A stretch of 45,908 nt of DNA from an uncultured Candidatus Melainabacteria bacterium (GCA_934757275.1 CAKVLN010000011.1:1-45908), one strand, 5' to 3'. Shown: positions 7,851 through 16,695, counted from the stretch's first letter. The notes: generated from the sequence alone by a model not told the origin. A program made the numbers and translations.

Positions 7851-9020
7851 ATGGGAATGGCAGCATCACAAGCTAATTTATTAACTCTTACGAGTAGGCT
7901 TCATGACATTGAGTATAAAGCTCAAAACATTGAGAGCCAAAAAATAGCTTTGGCAACTCAAAAAGAAGAGTTGTACCAGACCTATTGTGATGCATTAGAT
8001 GCAACAAAAATTCAAGTAGCATTTAGAAACGAAAATGCTACAAGTCGTTATGTTGATGCAACTTTCGCCTCTGTTTGCACATATTCAGAAGATAGAGTAA
8101 AACAATATACTTTAAGAGATGCTCAAACTGGCAAAGTTATCGTTGATTCTGAGGTTTATGATATGTACATGAACCAAGGTTTTGACAATGATAAATACTC
8201 TTTCGCATGGGCAATGATGGGCATGGGTGATAACGGTGCGTGGGCAGATGGTGACAAAGATGCCGCTTCTGTTGGTATTGGAACCTTCCAAGGAGGCACA
8301 AGTGGCGAAGTGGAAGATCTTTGGTTGAGTGAGGTTGAGCAAACAGTGTTTGATAACCATGCAAATGACCTTGATACACAAGTTAAGAGTGCTTATGACA
8401 ATTTAACAGAAGTAAGTAATAAAGATGATGCAACTTCTGCTGAAAAGCAAGAGGCATTACAAAATTTTAGAGATAAGTTTTATAGCAAATATTCAAATGA
8501 AATTTACAATTATATGCGCTTAAATAAGGGTGATGATAAAGCGCATAATAGCAACCTTGAAACAGGTTCTTACGATGATGAATATCCAAAAACATTGGAT
8601 ACAAGTAAATTCAACTATTATGTTCATTTGTTTGAACAAATCGAGGCTTCTGGCGGTTGTCAAGAGGTTGATGCGCAATACACTTCTGGTGATGAAGGCG
8701 CAGAATGGTTCAACAACATGGTAACATCAGGTCGAGTTTTGATTGATGTATACAATACAAACAAGAAAGAATGGCAAGAAACCAGCGTTGCAACAAGCAC
8801 TAACGAAAACTATCTTCAAGAAGTTCAAGACGATAAAGACTTGAAGAAAGCTGAAGCTACTTATGAATACGAATTAGACAAAGTTAATAAAAAAGATACA
8901 AAATATGATAACGATTTGAGTAAGTTAGAAACTGAAAGAACAGCTATCACTACTGAAATGGATTCTATCAAAAAGGTAAGAGATGACAACATAGATAGAA
9001 CATTTGGTATCTTTAGTTAA
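7851..9020 (+). CDS. Coiled-coil protein of unknown function, predicted flagellar (FliA) regulon
   Basis: 389 aa from ATG 7851; the frame is open back to TTG 7791, but that overlaps the promoter. AAGGA lies 13 nt upstream. The N-terminus (MGMAASQANLLTLTSRLHD) is not a Sec signal but an amphipathic helix. Residues about 12-50 and 325-375 look like coiled coils. The middle (about 80-320) is acidic and rich in Gly/Asp/Tyr. No membrane segment is seen. Hairpin-terminal coiled coils with a variable middle, and a FliA promoter like flagellin's, suggest a late flagellar or filament-associated export substrate. That is inference; I recognise no named family. A gene off the left edge has a similar promoter and may be a paralogue. 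Confidence 0.75.
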   Translation: MGMAASQANLLTLTSRLHDIEYKAQNIESQKIALATQKEELYQTYCDALDATKIQVAFRNENATSRYVDATFASVCTYSEDRVKQYTLRDAQTGKVIVDSEVYDMYMNQGFDNDKYSFAWAMMGMGDNGAWADGDKDAASVGIGTFQGGTSGEVEDLWLSEVEQTVFDNHANDLDTQVKSAYDNLTEVSNKDDATSAEKQEALQNFRDKFYSKYSNEIYNYMRLNKGDDKAHNSNLETGSYDDEYPKTLDTSKFNYYVHLFEQIEASGGCQEVDAQYTSGDEGAEWFNNMVTSGRVLIDVYNTNKKEWQETSVATSTNENYLQEVQDDKDLKKAEATYEYELDKVNKKDTKYDNDLSKLETERTAITTEMDSIKKVRDDNIDRTFGIFS

Positions 9021-9060
9021 AAAGTTTAACCTATTATTTTCCCTTTTTCCCTTTTCCTAG

Positions 9061-9086
9061 CCACTTTTCTAAAAGTGGTTTTTTTT
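9061..9086 (+). terminator. Terminator after the 7851 gene
   Basis: CCACTTTT, loop CT, AAAAGTGG, then eight T, about 40 nt after the stop. Confidence 0.9.
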
Positions 9087-9099
9087 ATTTTAATGAATG

Positions 9100-9126
9100 A
9101 ATGGCGTCCACTTTGCGGACGCCATT
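9100..9126 (-). terminator. GC-rich hairpin between convergent genes
   Basis: AATGGCGTCC, 7-nt loop, GGACGCCATT. It lies 20 nt beyond the stop of the leftward 9147-9428 gene. It lacks an immediate T tract on the minus strand, so it may be an RNA-end stabiliser or weak terminator. Confidence 0.5.
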
Positions 9127-9146
9127 CATAAAAAAATTAAACAAAA

Positions 9147-9428
9147 CTAAATTCTATTGTGCCAAACGCCGCCTTGTCTATCAACAAAAGCATCGTAGCA
9201 AGACCAGAATCTAAAAATACCAGTCAAACCTAAAACTGCGTGTGTAACGTTCTTTTCAACTGGTTGGTCGTTGATTAATTGACCCAAACCTGGCCAAACA
9301 ATTAGTGATACTGCTGCTGCGCCAACAGAACGTCCAGAAACTTTTCCTGGGTGTCCTTGAGTTGGAGCTGCCAAGACTGGTGTTGCTAAAAATGTGCTAA
9401 GCATTAAGAATGTTAAAATCTTTTTCAT
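9147..9428 (-). CDS. Small exported or membrane protein, unknown function
   Basis: 93 aa. Residues 1-20 form a Sec signal peptide (KKILTFLMLSTFLATPVLA, cleavage after VLA). The mature part starts APTQGHPGKVSGRSVGAAAV and has a hydrophobic stretch VSLIVWPGLGQLI (about 40-53), then a short second one (about 66-76). GAAAVSLIVWPGLGQLIN resembles the small Gly-rich TM hairpins seen in TM2-like proteins, but I cannot name the family. A good SD (AGGAGAG) lies 4-5 nt before ATG. The parvulin gene lies 20 nt upstream on the same strand, so they may share a transcript. Confidence 0.75.
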   Translation of the reverse strand: MKKILTFLMLSTFLATPVLAAPTQGHPGKVSGRSVGAAAVSLIVWPGLGQLINDQPVEKNVTHAVLGLTGIFRFWSCYDAFVDRQGGVWHNRI

Positions 9429-9448
9429 ACTTCTCTCCTTGATTTATT

Positions 9449-9796
9449 TTAATATTTTTTTGTAACCCATAATAAATGATAGCCAAATTGCGTTTTTACC
9501 GGCTCAGAAACTTCGCCAATATTACCATTAAAGGCTGCGTTTTCAAAAGGTTTTACCATTTGTCCTCTTTGGAAACAGCCTAAATCACCACCATTACGTC
9601 CGGAAGGACATGTTGAGTATATTCTCGCATAATATTGAAAATCGCTATAATCTTTGATTTGACTTTTTAATTTAATTGCGTCCATTTCGTTTGGAACAAG
9701 AATGTGACTTGCACAAACGGTGTTATACTCTTCTTTTGCTGACGCAATAGAACAAGTCATCATTACTAAAAACAATGCAGATAATATTTTTTTCAT
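9449..9796 (-). CDS. Exported PpiC-type parvulin peptidyl-prolyl isomerase
   Basis: 115 aa from the internal ATG at 9796, which has GAAAGGA 5-6 nt upstream and starts a Sec signal (MKKILSALFLVMMTCSIASA). The frame is open 16 codons further but without an SD. Mature residues carry the parvulin signature: CASHILV, GGDLGCFQRGQMVKPFENAAF (split by family variation) and FGYHLLWV. It is a single minimal rotamase domain without the SurA/PrsA chaperone arms, with four Cys that could form envelope disulfides. Expected role: folding of secreted or outer-membrane proteins in the periplasm. It follows mazG by 37 nt on the same strand. Confidence 0.88.
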   Translation of the reverse strand: MKKILSALFLVMMTCSIASAKEEYNTVCASHILVPNEMDAIKLKSQIKDYSDFQYYARIYSTCPSGRNGGDLGCFQRGQMVKPFENAAFNGNIGEVSEPVKTQFGYHLLWVTKKY

Positions 9797-9833
9797 CTCT
9801 GTCCTTTCTATTATAATAAGTTTTTGCGTACTT

Positions 9834-10607
9834 CTACGCCTCACTTATCATTACTTTAGCCTTTTTCCATAAATCATTAAATTCATCGAATGTATAATCT
9901 TCAAATGGCTTTGTTTTAATCTCTTCCATTTTTCTAAAACGTTTCATAAACTTTTTGTTTGCTTTAAGAAGTGCTTGTTCTGCGTCAATTTTATACCACC
10001 TTGCAAGATTAACGGTTGCAAAAAATATGTCACCCATTTCATCTTCCATGTGGTCTTTGTCGCCTTCTTTAACGGCTTCTTCAAACTCTTTGTATTCAGA
10101 GTTAATGCAATTCTTCAAGCTTTCAACGCAATCCCATTCAAAACCAACTTTTACGACTTTTTTGCTAATTTTTTGTGCAGTCATTAAGGCTGATTGCGAT
10201 TTTGAAATGCCATCAAGAACAGATTTTCGGTAAGTTTTTTCTTCTTTTTTTAATTTATCCCAATTGTCTAAAATCTCTTGCGTAGAGTGTACTTTTTGGT
10301 TTCCAAAAACGTGTGGGTGTCTGTGAATAAGTTTGTCGCTCAATTCTTTTGCAACATCTTCTATATCAAATTCGTTGTTGTCTTTTGCAATTTGTGCATG
10401 TAAAACAACTTGTAAAAGAACATCGCCCAACTCTTCTCTAAGGTTTGGAATGTCGCCATCGTCTATTGCATCAACGGCTTCATAGGCTTCCTCTAACATA
10501 TTTGGGCGCAAAGATTTGTGGGTTTGTTCTCTATCCCACTCACACCCGTTTTCACTTCTTAATATAGCAATAATGTCTACCAGTTTTTCTAAATTCGGAT
10601 ATTTCAT
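9834..10607 (-). CDS. mazG: Nucleoside triphosphate pyrophosphohydrolase MazG
   Basis: 257 aa, the usual two-domain length. It hydrolyses (d)NTPs to monophosphate and PPi, cleaning the pool of abnormal nucleotides. The N-terminal domain shows CEWDREQTHKSLRPNMLEEA and EELGDVLLQVVLH with the ExxE...ExxD metal-binding pattern. A second MazG domain (EFEEAVKEGDKDHMEDEMGD, about 190-215) repeats the pattern. No SD is seen, and TATAAT ends 6 nt before ATG, so a leaderless transcript is likely. It probably heads a leftward unit with the parvulin and the 93-aa protein. Confidence 0.93.
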   Translation of the reverse strand: MKYPNLEKLVDIIAILRSENGCEWDREQTHKSLRPNMLEEAYEAVDAIDDGDIPNLREELGDVLLQVVLHAQIAKDNNEFDIEDVAKELSDKLIHRHPHVFGNQKVHSTQEILDNWDKLKKEEKTYRKSVLDGISKSQSALMTAQKISKKVVKVGFEWDCVESLKNCINSEYKEFEEAVKEGDKDHMEDEMGDIFFATVNLARWYKIDAEQALLKANKKFMKRFRKMEEIKTKPFEDYTFDEFNDLWKKAKVMISEA

Positions 10608-10613
10608 AACCTA

Positions 10614-10642
10614 ATTATACAATAAAACTAGTTATTTGATAA
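10614..10642 (-). promoter_or_regulatory. mazG promoter, TATAAT 6 nt before ATG
   Basis: The minus strand reads TTATCA (weak -35), 17 nt, TATAAT, TAGGTT, ATG. The spacing leaves no room for a ribosome-binding site. Confidence 0.5.
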
Positions 10643-10646
10643 TTAT

Positions 10647-11453
10647 TTACAAATAACACTTAGGTTCTTGTCCGACAACGCCTGCGTAAAGCTCTACATA
10701 CTGTTTTGCAGGGCTAGAATCAATTTTGGTAAATAAAACTTCTTCAATTTGGAAAAAGCCAACATCGCCCGTCATTTCAACGGAAATCTTGATTGGTTTC
10801 TTTTCGCCGTGTTGTATTCTTATGCGGTCAATTGCATTGGCAGAATACTTGTGAATATCACCAACTTTTGGAGTGGTGTTCATTGAAAGAGGTATTCTTG
10901 CACGACCTTTTGTCATATCGCAACCATCAGCAATAAGGATAATGCCAGCCTCTGTTGAATGAATTTTGCGAGATGCCATGTGTCCGATAATCGCCTCAAT
11001 TACAAGAGAGCGAATTACAACACGTCGGTGCATGTCGTTTGGCAAAATGTGCATCAAAGCTCTTTCAACAAGCGGCTTTGCTAAAATTACAGACATTTCT
11101 TCGTGACCTTGACGACCAATCATCATGCCTAAATCGTGCATTAAGCCAGCAAGAATTACTGCGCACATGCTATCTTCAAATGTGCCGATTTCTTCTTTTT
11201 CAAGCGAAGTTTTAATGCCACATTCGTGCAAAATGTTTAGCATCTTGATAGAATTGGCAGCCACTTGCCTCATGTGAACTGGTCCATGGTCATTGTAGCC
11301 CAAACGTTTGATTGAAACATTATTCGCATAATCTTGCATTTCTTGAAGTTCAACATCTTCAAACAGATATTGCGCAAGTTCCAAACAAAGAGGGTGACTT
11401 TGTAGTCTTTTGAGAATCTTTGATTCTACAGATATTTCTTTTACTGATTTCAT
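10647..11453 (-). CDS. HD-superfamily metal-dependent phosphohydrolase
   Basis: 268 aa. It has an HD-domain layout: HGPVH (56-60), GLMHDLGM with the H-D dyad at about 106-107, then GHMASRKIHSTEAGIILIADGCDMTKGRARIP, which supplies the later His and Asp ligands. The C-terminal about 80 residues (from KISVEMTGDV) look like a small beta domain. The substrate cannot be told; such proteins act on nucleotides or other phosphate esters. No clear SD precedes the ATG (TAAAAT then 12 nt). It lies just upstream of mazG on the same strand, with a 39-nt gap that holds the mazG promoter. Confidence 0.85.
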   Translation of the reverse strand: MKSVKEISVESKILKRLQSHPLCLELAQYLFEDVELQEMQDYANNVSIKRLGYNDHGPVHMRQVAANSIKMLNILHECGIKTSLEKEEIGTFEDSMCAVILAGLMHDLGMMIGRQGHEEMSVILAKPLVERALMHILPNDMHRRVVIRSLVIEAIIGHMASRKIHSTEAGIILIADGCDMTKGRARIPLSMNTTPKVGDIHKYSANAIDRIRIQHGEKKPIKISVEMTGDVGFFQIEEVLFTKIDSSPAKQYVELYAGVVGQEPKCYL

Positions 11454-11498
11454 AGCTCTATATTCATTTTAGCACATATTTTGAAGAAAATAAACTGC

Positions 11499-11528
11499 TT
11501 GATGTTAAATTATTTCTTGTTGTAAAAT
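11499..11528 (+). promoter_or_regulatory. Promoter of the DUF4145-like gene, leaderless type
   Basis: TTGATG, 18 nt, TAAAAT, then six A and the ATG at 11535. No SD exists between -10 and ATG. Confidence 0.55.
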
Positions 11529-11534
11529 AAAAAA

Positions 11535-12176
11535 ATGGCAAATTTTGATTTTTTGAAAAAGGTTGATAATAATTTATACGAGATTATAAATGAGGCAGAA
11601 AAGTTGTATGCCTCTGAATTTTTTGAGCAATGCATGGGGCAGACAAGAAGGTTTGGGGAGCAAATGTGCAAAGCTATTCTTGCGGACAAGCGTCAGTATG
11701 ATGGTAGTTTTGACGAAATGTTAGCGACGCTCAAAGACCAAGCCACAACCATTCCAGAAAAAGAATTTATCGACGATTTGTATTTTTTGAAAAAACAAGG
11801 CAATATATCTGTGCACTCGTCGACTGTAAAACGTGATGGCATAACTGCGTTAGAGTGCTTGCAGAGAGCGTTTGAGGCTAGTATAAATTATGCAGTTTTT
11901 TATAAAAAAGCAAGCAAAACGATTTTGAAAAAGCAATATGACGTAGAACTGTTGGTGACTGGTAAGCAAAGTTTGAGCGAAAAATACGAAAGCCAAAAAC
12001 AGAAAACAAAGAAAACAACTTTGCAAAAACAGAAAAAATCTGAAGTAAAACAATCATATACAATGAAACCGTCAAAACCCAAAAAACAAGCTGGCATGAC
12101 ACCATTTTGGATATTTGTATGCATAACCTCTCTAATTTCCTTTGTCATGCTAATTTTTATGCATTTTTGTTTATGA
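11535..12176 (+). CDS. DUF4145-like protein with C-terminal membrane anchor
   Basis: 213 aa. Residues about 5-125 (YASEFFEQCMGQTRRFGEQM, then NISVHSSTVKRDG) match the helical DUF4145 type often found at the N-terminus of type I restriction HsdR subunits and as a free-standing unit. A basic, Lys/Gln-rich linker (about 150-190) leads to one TM helix at about 191-211 (FWIFVCITSLISFVMLIF), so the domain faces the cytoplasm. No restriction genes are nearby. Function is unknown; a nucleic-acid or stress-related role would be a guess. It lacks an SD and appears leaderless. Confidence 0.7.
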   Translation: MANFDFLKKVDNNLYEIINEAEKLYASEFFEQCMGQTRRFGEQMCKAILADKRQYDGSFDEMLATLKDQATTIPEKEFIDDLYFLKKQGNISVHSSTVKRDGITALECLQRAFEASINYAVFYKKASKTILKKQYDVELLVTGKQSLSEKYESQKQKTKKTTLQKQKKSEVKQSYTMKPSKPKKQAGMTPFWIFVCITSLISFVMLIFMHFCL

Positions 12177-12180
12177 CATT

Positions 12181-12345
12181 TAGTACCCCACCCCGAAATA
12201 TCCTTTCTCAAGAGGACGGTTAAGCCCTACAATGCGCCCATTAAATGCATTAGACAGTTTTTGTCAGGCAGTGCCTGACCTACATTCTTATAGAAAAATT
12301 TTTAATACCACTTATTACCCTATTCCCTTATTACCTTATTCCCCT
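12181..12345. repeat. Decayed repeat modules
   Basis: GTTAAGCCCTACAATGCGCC, then the palindrome GTCAGGCAGTGCCTGAC (12263-12279, also near 7469), then degenerate heptads (TTATTACCCTATTCCCTTA). It looks like an eroded A/B composite. ATTAAGTTTTGTAA follows at 12355-12368, a 14-mer also present at 7185 and, inverted, at 35254. Confidence 0.5.
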
Positions 12346-12442
12346 TGTAGGAATATTAAGTTTTGTAAACCCCTCCTCCCCCCTATTTTCGGCATTTAGT
12401 ATAACTTATCTACAACTAAAGTATAATTTTTTCAAAAAACAT

Positions 12443-12469
12443 TAAAGTTTTTAAAATTTGTGCCGTTAT
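12443..12469 (+). promoter_or_regulatory. FliA-like promoter of the GAF/HD-GYP gene
   Basis: TAAAGTTT, 11 nt, GCCGTTAT. The -35 is a perfect FliA match and the -10 matches at six of eight positions; it ends 41 nt before the ATG. Confidence 0.65.
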
Positions 12470-12510
12470 ACATGACATAAGAAGAATTTATTTTTGTAGG
12501 AAGGAATATT

Positions 12511-13878
12511 ATGACAGATAAAGAAGAATTAGGTGCATCACTCTTTAGCCGTTCAATCGACTTGATGGAAGATGACCCGCTTGAAGAAATTTTCGCCCTT
12601 AACTTAGGCGACTTCATTTCAGAGTACCTAATTTCAGAAGATTTGGCTAATAAGATTGGTAAAGATGTCAAGGATAAGACAACAAAACTTAAATCGCAGT
12701 TAAAAGAGCTTGTGTCTATCTATTCTTTAGATAATACGCTTTGCGTTTTGGGTTTCAATTCTCAAGATGAGTATGTAGTTTACAATTCTATTGCCAAAAC
12801 TTTAACTCAAATTCTTGATGTCGACGCATGTCATATCTATCTTACAAAAGAATTTACAAAGGGCTTGAATATTGAAAACAAGATTTTGGGTCTAGCAGGT
12901 TCTTCGATTGAGTTTGATGAAGATATTTATGCAAAGAAACTTAGTTACGCAGAAGATGACAAATCAATTGTAGTAAAAGCGTTCAAAACTCTTGAAACTG
13001 TTCAAATCAAGGATATTACAAATATTGATAATTTCACTCCAAAATATGAATTGAAGGAGTTTGATGTAAAATCTTTGGCGGTAGTTCCTATGCATAATAA
13101 CGCTCATGTTGTTGGTGTGATTGTTATTGAAAACTACAAAGAAAAAACAATCAAGCGTGCTTATATGAATCTTCTTGAAACTATCGGACGTTTGTTTGGT
13201 ACTTCAATGCACTTGCAAAAAACTATTGATGAAACGAACAACTTGATTAATAGTGAAGGTGTTTTGGCGGAAGAATTACAACATCAAAGAGCTGAACTAA
13301 CCGCTCTAATTGGTGATTTGGGCGTACAACAACAAGCCTTTGTTGAAAAGCTTGCAAAAGCTGTTGACGAAAAAGGTCAATACAAAGTTGCACATTCACA
13401 AAATACTGCTGAACTTTCTAGAAAACTTTGTCGTCAATTAGGCTTGAACGAGAAAACAACAGACTTAGTTTATTACGCAGGTTTATTGCAAAATATTGGT
13501 AAGATTACACTCCCAGAATCTTTGTTTACAAATAAAGGTAAGCTTTCAAAAGAAGATTGGGAAAAATTGCAAAACCACCCAAATGTTGGTGTAAATTTAC
13601 TTATGAATATCAACTTCTTGTCTGAAGTTATTCCGTATATCCATTATCATAAAGAACGTTGGGACGGCGGTGGCGAGCCAGAAGGTTTGAAGGGTAATTC
13701 AATTCCATTCGGTTCAAGAATAATTGCAGTTGCAGACGCTTATACCGCAATGACTTCTGATAGAGCGTACAGAAAGGCTATGGACAAAGACGAGGCACTT
13801 TCTGTTATCAAAAGCGAGGCAGGAATTAAGTGGGACCCAGTGGTTGTAAATGCCTTGTTTGAAGTTGTGAATGGTTAA
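12511..13878 (+). CDS. GAF domain plus degenerate HD-GYP domain, likely non-catalytic c-di-GMP-type sensor
   Basis: 455 aa, cytoplasmic. A GAF-like sensor occupies about 70-245, then a coiled-coil linker (about 245-285) leads to an HD-GYP domain (about 285-455). HD-GYP enzymes degrade cyclic di-GMP using an HD dyad, a HHE motif and a GYP loop. Here the first His (295), HP (356-357), ERWDG (382-386) and VADAY are kept. The HD dyad is Gln327-Asn328 (LLQNIGK), HHE is H380-K381-E382, and GYP is GEP (388-390). Loss of the metal dyad predicts no phosphodiesterase activity and suggests a receptor or scaffold role. A FliA-like promoter links it to motility. AGGAAGG 7-8 nt before ATG sets the start. 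Confidence 0.88.
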   Translation: MTDKEELGASLFSRSIDLMEDDPLEEIFALNLGDFISEYLISEDLANKIGKDVKDKTTKLKSQLKELVSIYSLDNTLCVLGFNSQDEYVVYNSIAKTLTQILDVDACHIYLTKEFTKGLNIENKILGLAGSSIEFDEDIYAKKLSYAEDDKSIVVKAFKTLETVQIKDITNIDNFTPKYELKEFDVKSLAVVPMHNNAHVVGVIVIENYKEKTIKRAYMNLLETIGRLFGTSMHLQKTIDETNNLINSEGVLAEELQHQRAELTALIGDLGVQQQAFVEKLAKAVDEKGQYKVAHSQNTAELSRKLCRQLGLNEKTTDLVYYAGLLQNIGKITLPESLFTNKGKLSKEDWEKLQNHPNVGVNLLMNINFLSEVIPYIHYHKERWDGGGEPEGLKGNSIPFGSRIIAVADAYTAMTSDRAYRKAMDKDEALSVIKSEAGIKWDPVVVNALFEVVNG

Positions 13879-13910
13879 AAGATTTTAAATCTGTTATAAA
13901 AATGTTATAA

Positions 13911-13940
13911 AAAAGCGTCCAATTTGTTTGGACGCTTTTT
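13911..13940. terminator. Bidirectional terminator between convergent genes
   Basis: AAAAGCGTCCAA, loop TTTG, TTGGACGCTTTT with A tracts before and T tracts after. It serves both the HD-GYP gene and alaS. Confidence 0.9.
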
Positions 13941-13958
13941 AGTTATTTATTTAATTAA

Positions 13959-16601
13959 TTATTTCAAATCGTTTTCAACTTTTGCAAGAATTTCGTCAAG
14001 CTTGTTAGCATCTTTAACTCCGCCTTGAGCAAAGTTTGGACGACCGCCACCATTAGCACCAGTAAATCTTGCAATTTCGCCAACAAGTTTGCCAGCATTA
14101 ATGCCTTTTTTTACGAAACCTTCTGTTACCTTAACGATAACCATTTTATTATTAGCCAGAACTATAACGCTTTCGCCTAATTTGCTTGCTAACATTTCGA
14201 TACCAGCTTTTATTGCATCAGCGTCAAAGTTTTCAATCTTAGAGATAAATAACTTTCCGCCTTCGATATCTTGCGCTTTAGAAATAAATGTTGAGAACTT
14301 AGATTTAGCCATTTCAGCCTTTGTCTGTTCTAAAGACTTAGCCAATTCTTTATTTTCTTCTGCTAATTTTTCAACACGTTCAAGAACTTCTTCTGTATGA
14401 ACCTTGAATTTAGCTTCTAATGCGTCTGAAATCTTAGCTTTGTTATTCAAATATTCGATTGCAGCTTTTGAAACAACTGCTTCTATTCTTCTTGTGCCAG
14501 CTGCAATTGCGCCTTCTGAAACAATTTTGATTAATCTCAAATCGCCAGTATTTTTAGCGTGAGTACCTGCACAAAATTCCATTGAAATTACGTCAGATTT
14601 GTTTTCTTGACATTTGCAACCACCGCCACATTTGCATGCTTTTGCTCCGCCAATTGATACAACACGAACTTCGTCTTCGTATTTTTCGCCAAATAAAGCT
14701 GTTGCACCAGTTAACTTCGCTTTTTCAATATCCATTATTTCAGTATTAACAGGAAGTTTTTCCCATATCCATTCGTTGATAATGTCTTCTGTCTTTTGAA
14801 CCTCTGCTGGAGTCATAGCTCTTGAGAAAGTAAAGTCAAATCTCATTCTATTTTCTTCTACTTGTGAACCTGCTTGTTTAACTTCGTCACCAACAACCTT
14901 AATCAAAGCTGCTTGAAGTAAGTGAGCAGAAGTGTGGTGAACTCTAATTTCTGCACGTCTTGCAGCGTTGATTTGAGCTTTAACCTCGTCACCAACATTG
15001 ATTTCACCGTTTACAACTTGGCATCTGTGAACAAACAAGTGGTTAACTTTGAAGGTGGTTAAAACTTCTACCTTCAAATTGTTATTAAAGATGTAACCGC
15101 TATCACCAACTTGACCACCACATTCAGCGTAGAATGGAGTCTTGTCTAAAACTACGTCAACAAAGCCTTCGCCCTCGATTAAAGCAAGAACTTTTGCGTC
15201 GCATTCCGTTTCTGTGTAGCCAACAAAATCTGTTGAACCAACTTCATCTTCAACTTTAGCGTATTTCATATCGCCTGTAACAGAAATCTTTGCAGTTGCA
15301 GCTTTTGCTCTGTCTTTTTGTTCTTGCATTGCAAACTTAAAGCCAGCTTCATCAACATGTAAGTTGTTTTCATCTGCGATTTCTTTTGTTAGCTCAAATG
15401 GGAAACCATAAGTATCATATAGTTTGAAGGCACTTTCACCATCAATATCTTTTTTGTTTGCAATAAATTCGTCTAAAAGTTTGTAGCCTCTATCCAAAGT
15501 TTTTGCAAATCTTTCTTCTTCTTTCTTAATTACATCAATAATCTTAGCCTTGTTTTTTACAAGGTCTGGATAAGCTTCGCCATACATATCAACAACTGTG
15601 TCAACAAGCTTGTACAAGAATGGCAAATCCATACCTAAAATTTTACCGTGTCTTAATGCACGTCTTAAAATCATTCTTAGAACATAACTTCTGCCTTCGT
15701 TTCCTGGGATAACTCCATCAGAAATTAAGAAAGAAACGCATCTTGCGTGGTCTGTAATAATTCTAAGTGAAACATCAGTTTTTTCTGATTTTTTGTAGGC
15801 AACTCCACTCATTTCAGAAACTTTGTCCAAAATCGGTTTCAATAAGTCTGTTTCAAAGGTTGACGCAACACCTTGGCAAACCATTGTGATACGTTCTAAA
15901 CCCATACCTGTATCAACATTCTTATGTTCAAGAGGTGACTGGTTGCCCTCTTCATCTTGGTATAATTCCGTGAATACTAAGTTCCAAATCTCCACCCATC
16001 TATCACATTCGCAAGTATCAATACCGCAATTTGGGTCATCACATTTGTACTCTTCACCTAAATCATAGTGAATTTCTGAACAAGGGCCGCAAGAACCAGA
16101 TGCCCCTGGAGGACCCCAGAAGTTGTCCTTTTTGCCTTTTCTTTTAATTCTTTCATCTGGAACACCAATACTTCTCCAGATATTGTAAGCTTCGTCATCT
16201 GTTTCGTAAATAGTAATCCAAAGTCTATCTTTGTCTAATTTTAGAACTTCTGTTACAAATTCCCACGCCCATGGAATAACTTCTTTTTTGTAATAATCAC
16301 CAAAAGAGAAGTTGCCTAACATTTCAAAAAAGGTGTGGTGACGTGGAGTTCTACCAACGTTTTCAATATCAGAATCTTTTCCGCCTGCACGAGCGCATTT
16401 TTGGCAAGAAGTTGCTCTTGCTGGGTCGTAAGGTGATTTTTGGATACCTAAAAAGATAGGTAAAAATTGTAACATGCCAGCTGTTGTTAAAAGTACAGTT
16501 GGGTTATCTGGTACAAGGCTAGAGCTTTCAACTATTGTGTGTTGGTGCTTTTCCTTGAAATAATTCAAATATAGATTTCTAATCTCATTTCCTTTAAGCA
16601 T
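13959..16601 (-). CDS. alaS: Alanyl-tRNA synthetase
   Basis: 880 aa, full length. The order is the class II catalytic domain (motif 2 region PRHHTFFEMLGNFSFGDYY, about 86-104), the tRNA-recognition region, an editing domain with HHTSAH and C-A-G-T-H zinc-site motifs, and a C-terminal DHHA1-type domain ending in GGGRPNFAQGG, which fits the C-Ala form. An unusual insertion, ACKCGGGCKCQENKSD, places five extra Cys just before the FCAGTH motif; in most bacteria the region runs straight into CGGTH. AGAAGGAA before ATG is a normal SD. It is transcribed divergently from udp. Confidence 0.97.
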   Translation of the reverse strand: MLKGNEIRNLYLNYFKEKHQHTIVESSSLVPDNPTVLLTTAGMLQFLPIFLGIQKSPYDPARATSCQKCARAGGKDSDIENVGRTPRHHTFFEMLGNFSFGDYYKKEVIPWAWEFVTEVLKLDKDRLWITIYETDDEAYNIWRSIGVPDERIKRKGKKDNFWGPPGASGSCGPCSEIHYDLGEEYKCDDPNCGIDTCECDRWVEIWNLVFTELYQDEEGNQSPLEHKNVDTGMGLERITMVCQGVASTFETDLLKPILDKVSEMSGVAYKKSEKTDVSLRIITDHARCVSFLISDGVIPGNEGRSYVLRMILRRALRHGKILGMDLPFLYKLVDTVVDMYGEAYPDLVKNKAKIIDVIKKEEERFAKTLDRGYKLLDEFIANKKDIDGESAFKLYDTYGFPFELTKEIADENNLHVDEAGFKFAMQEQKDRAKAATAKISVTGDMKYAKVEDEVGSTDFVGYTETECDAKVLALIEGEGFVDVVLDKTPFYAECGGQVGDSGYIFNNNLKVEVLTTFKVNHLFVHRCQVVNGEINVGDEVKAQINAARRAEIRVHHTSAHLLQAALIKVVGDEVKQAGSQVEENRMRFDFTFSRAMTPAEVQKTEDIINEWIWEKLPVNTEIMDIEKAKLTGATALFGEKYEDEVRVVSIGGAKACKCGGGCKCQENKSDVISMEFCAGTHAKNTGDLRLIKIVSEGAIAAGTRRIEAVVSKAAIEYLNNKAKISDALEAKFKVHTEEVLERVEKLAEENKELAKSLEQTKAEMAKSKFSTFISKAQDIEGGKLFISKIENFDADAIKAGIEMLASKLGESVIVLANNKMVIVKVTEGFVKKGINAGKLVGEIARFTGANGGGRPNFAQGGVKDANKLDEILAKVENDLK

Positions 16602-16665
16602 AATTAATTCCTTCTAAATAATTGTATGTTTTAATTATACACCAAAGGAAAAATAAATATTTATA

Positions 16666-16695
16666 TTGACATTTTGTTTATATACCTGCTAAAAT
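16666..16695 (+). promoter_or_regulatory. Housekeeping promoter of the uridine phosphorylase gene
   Basis: TTGACA, 18 nt, TAAAAT. The start codon at 16720 has AAAGGAGA 7 nt upstream, so this gene has a standard leader. Confidence 0.75.
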
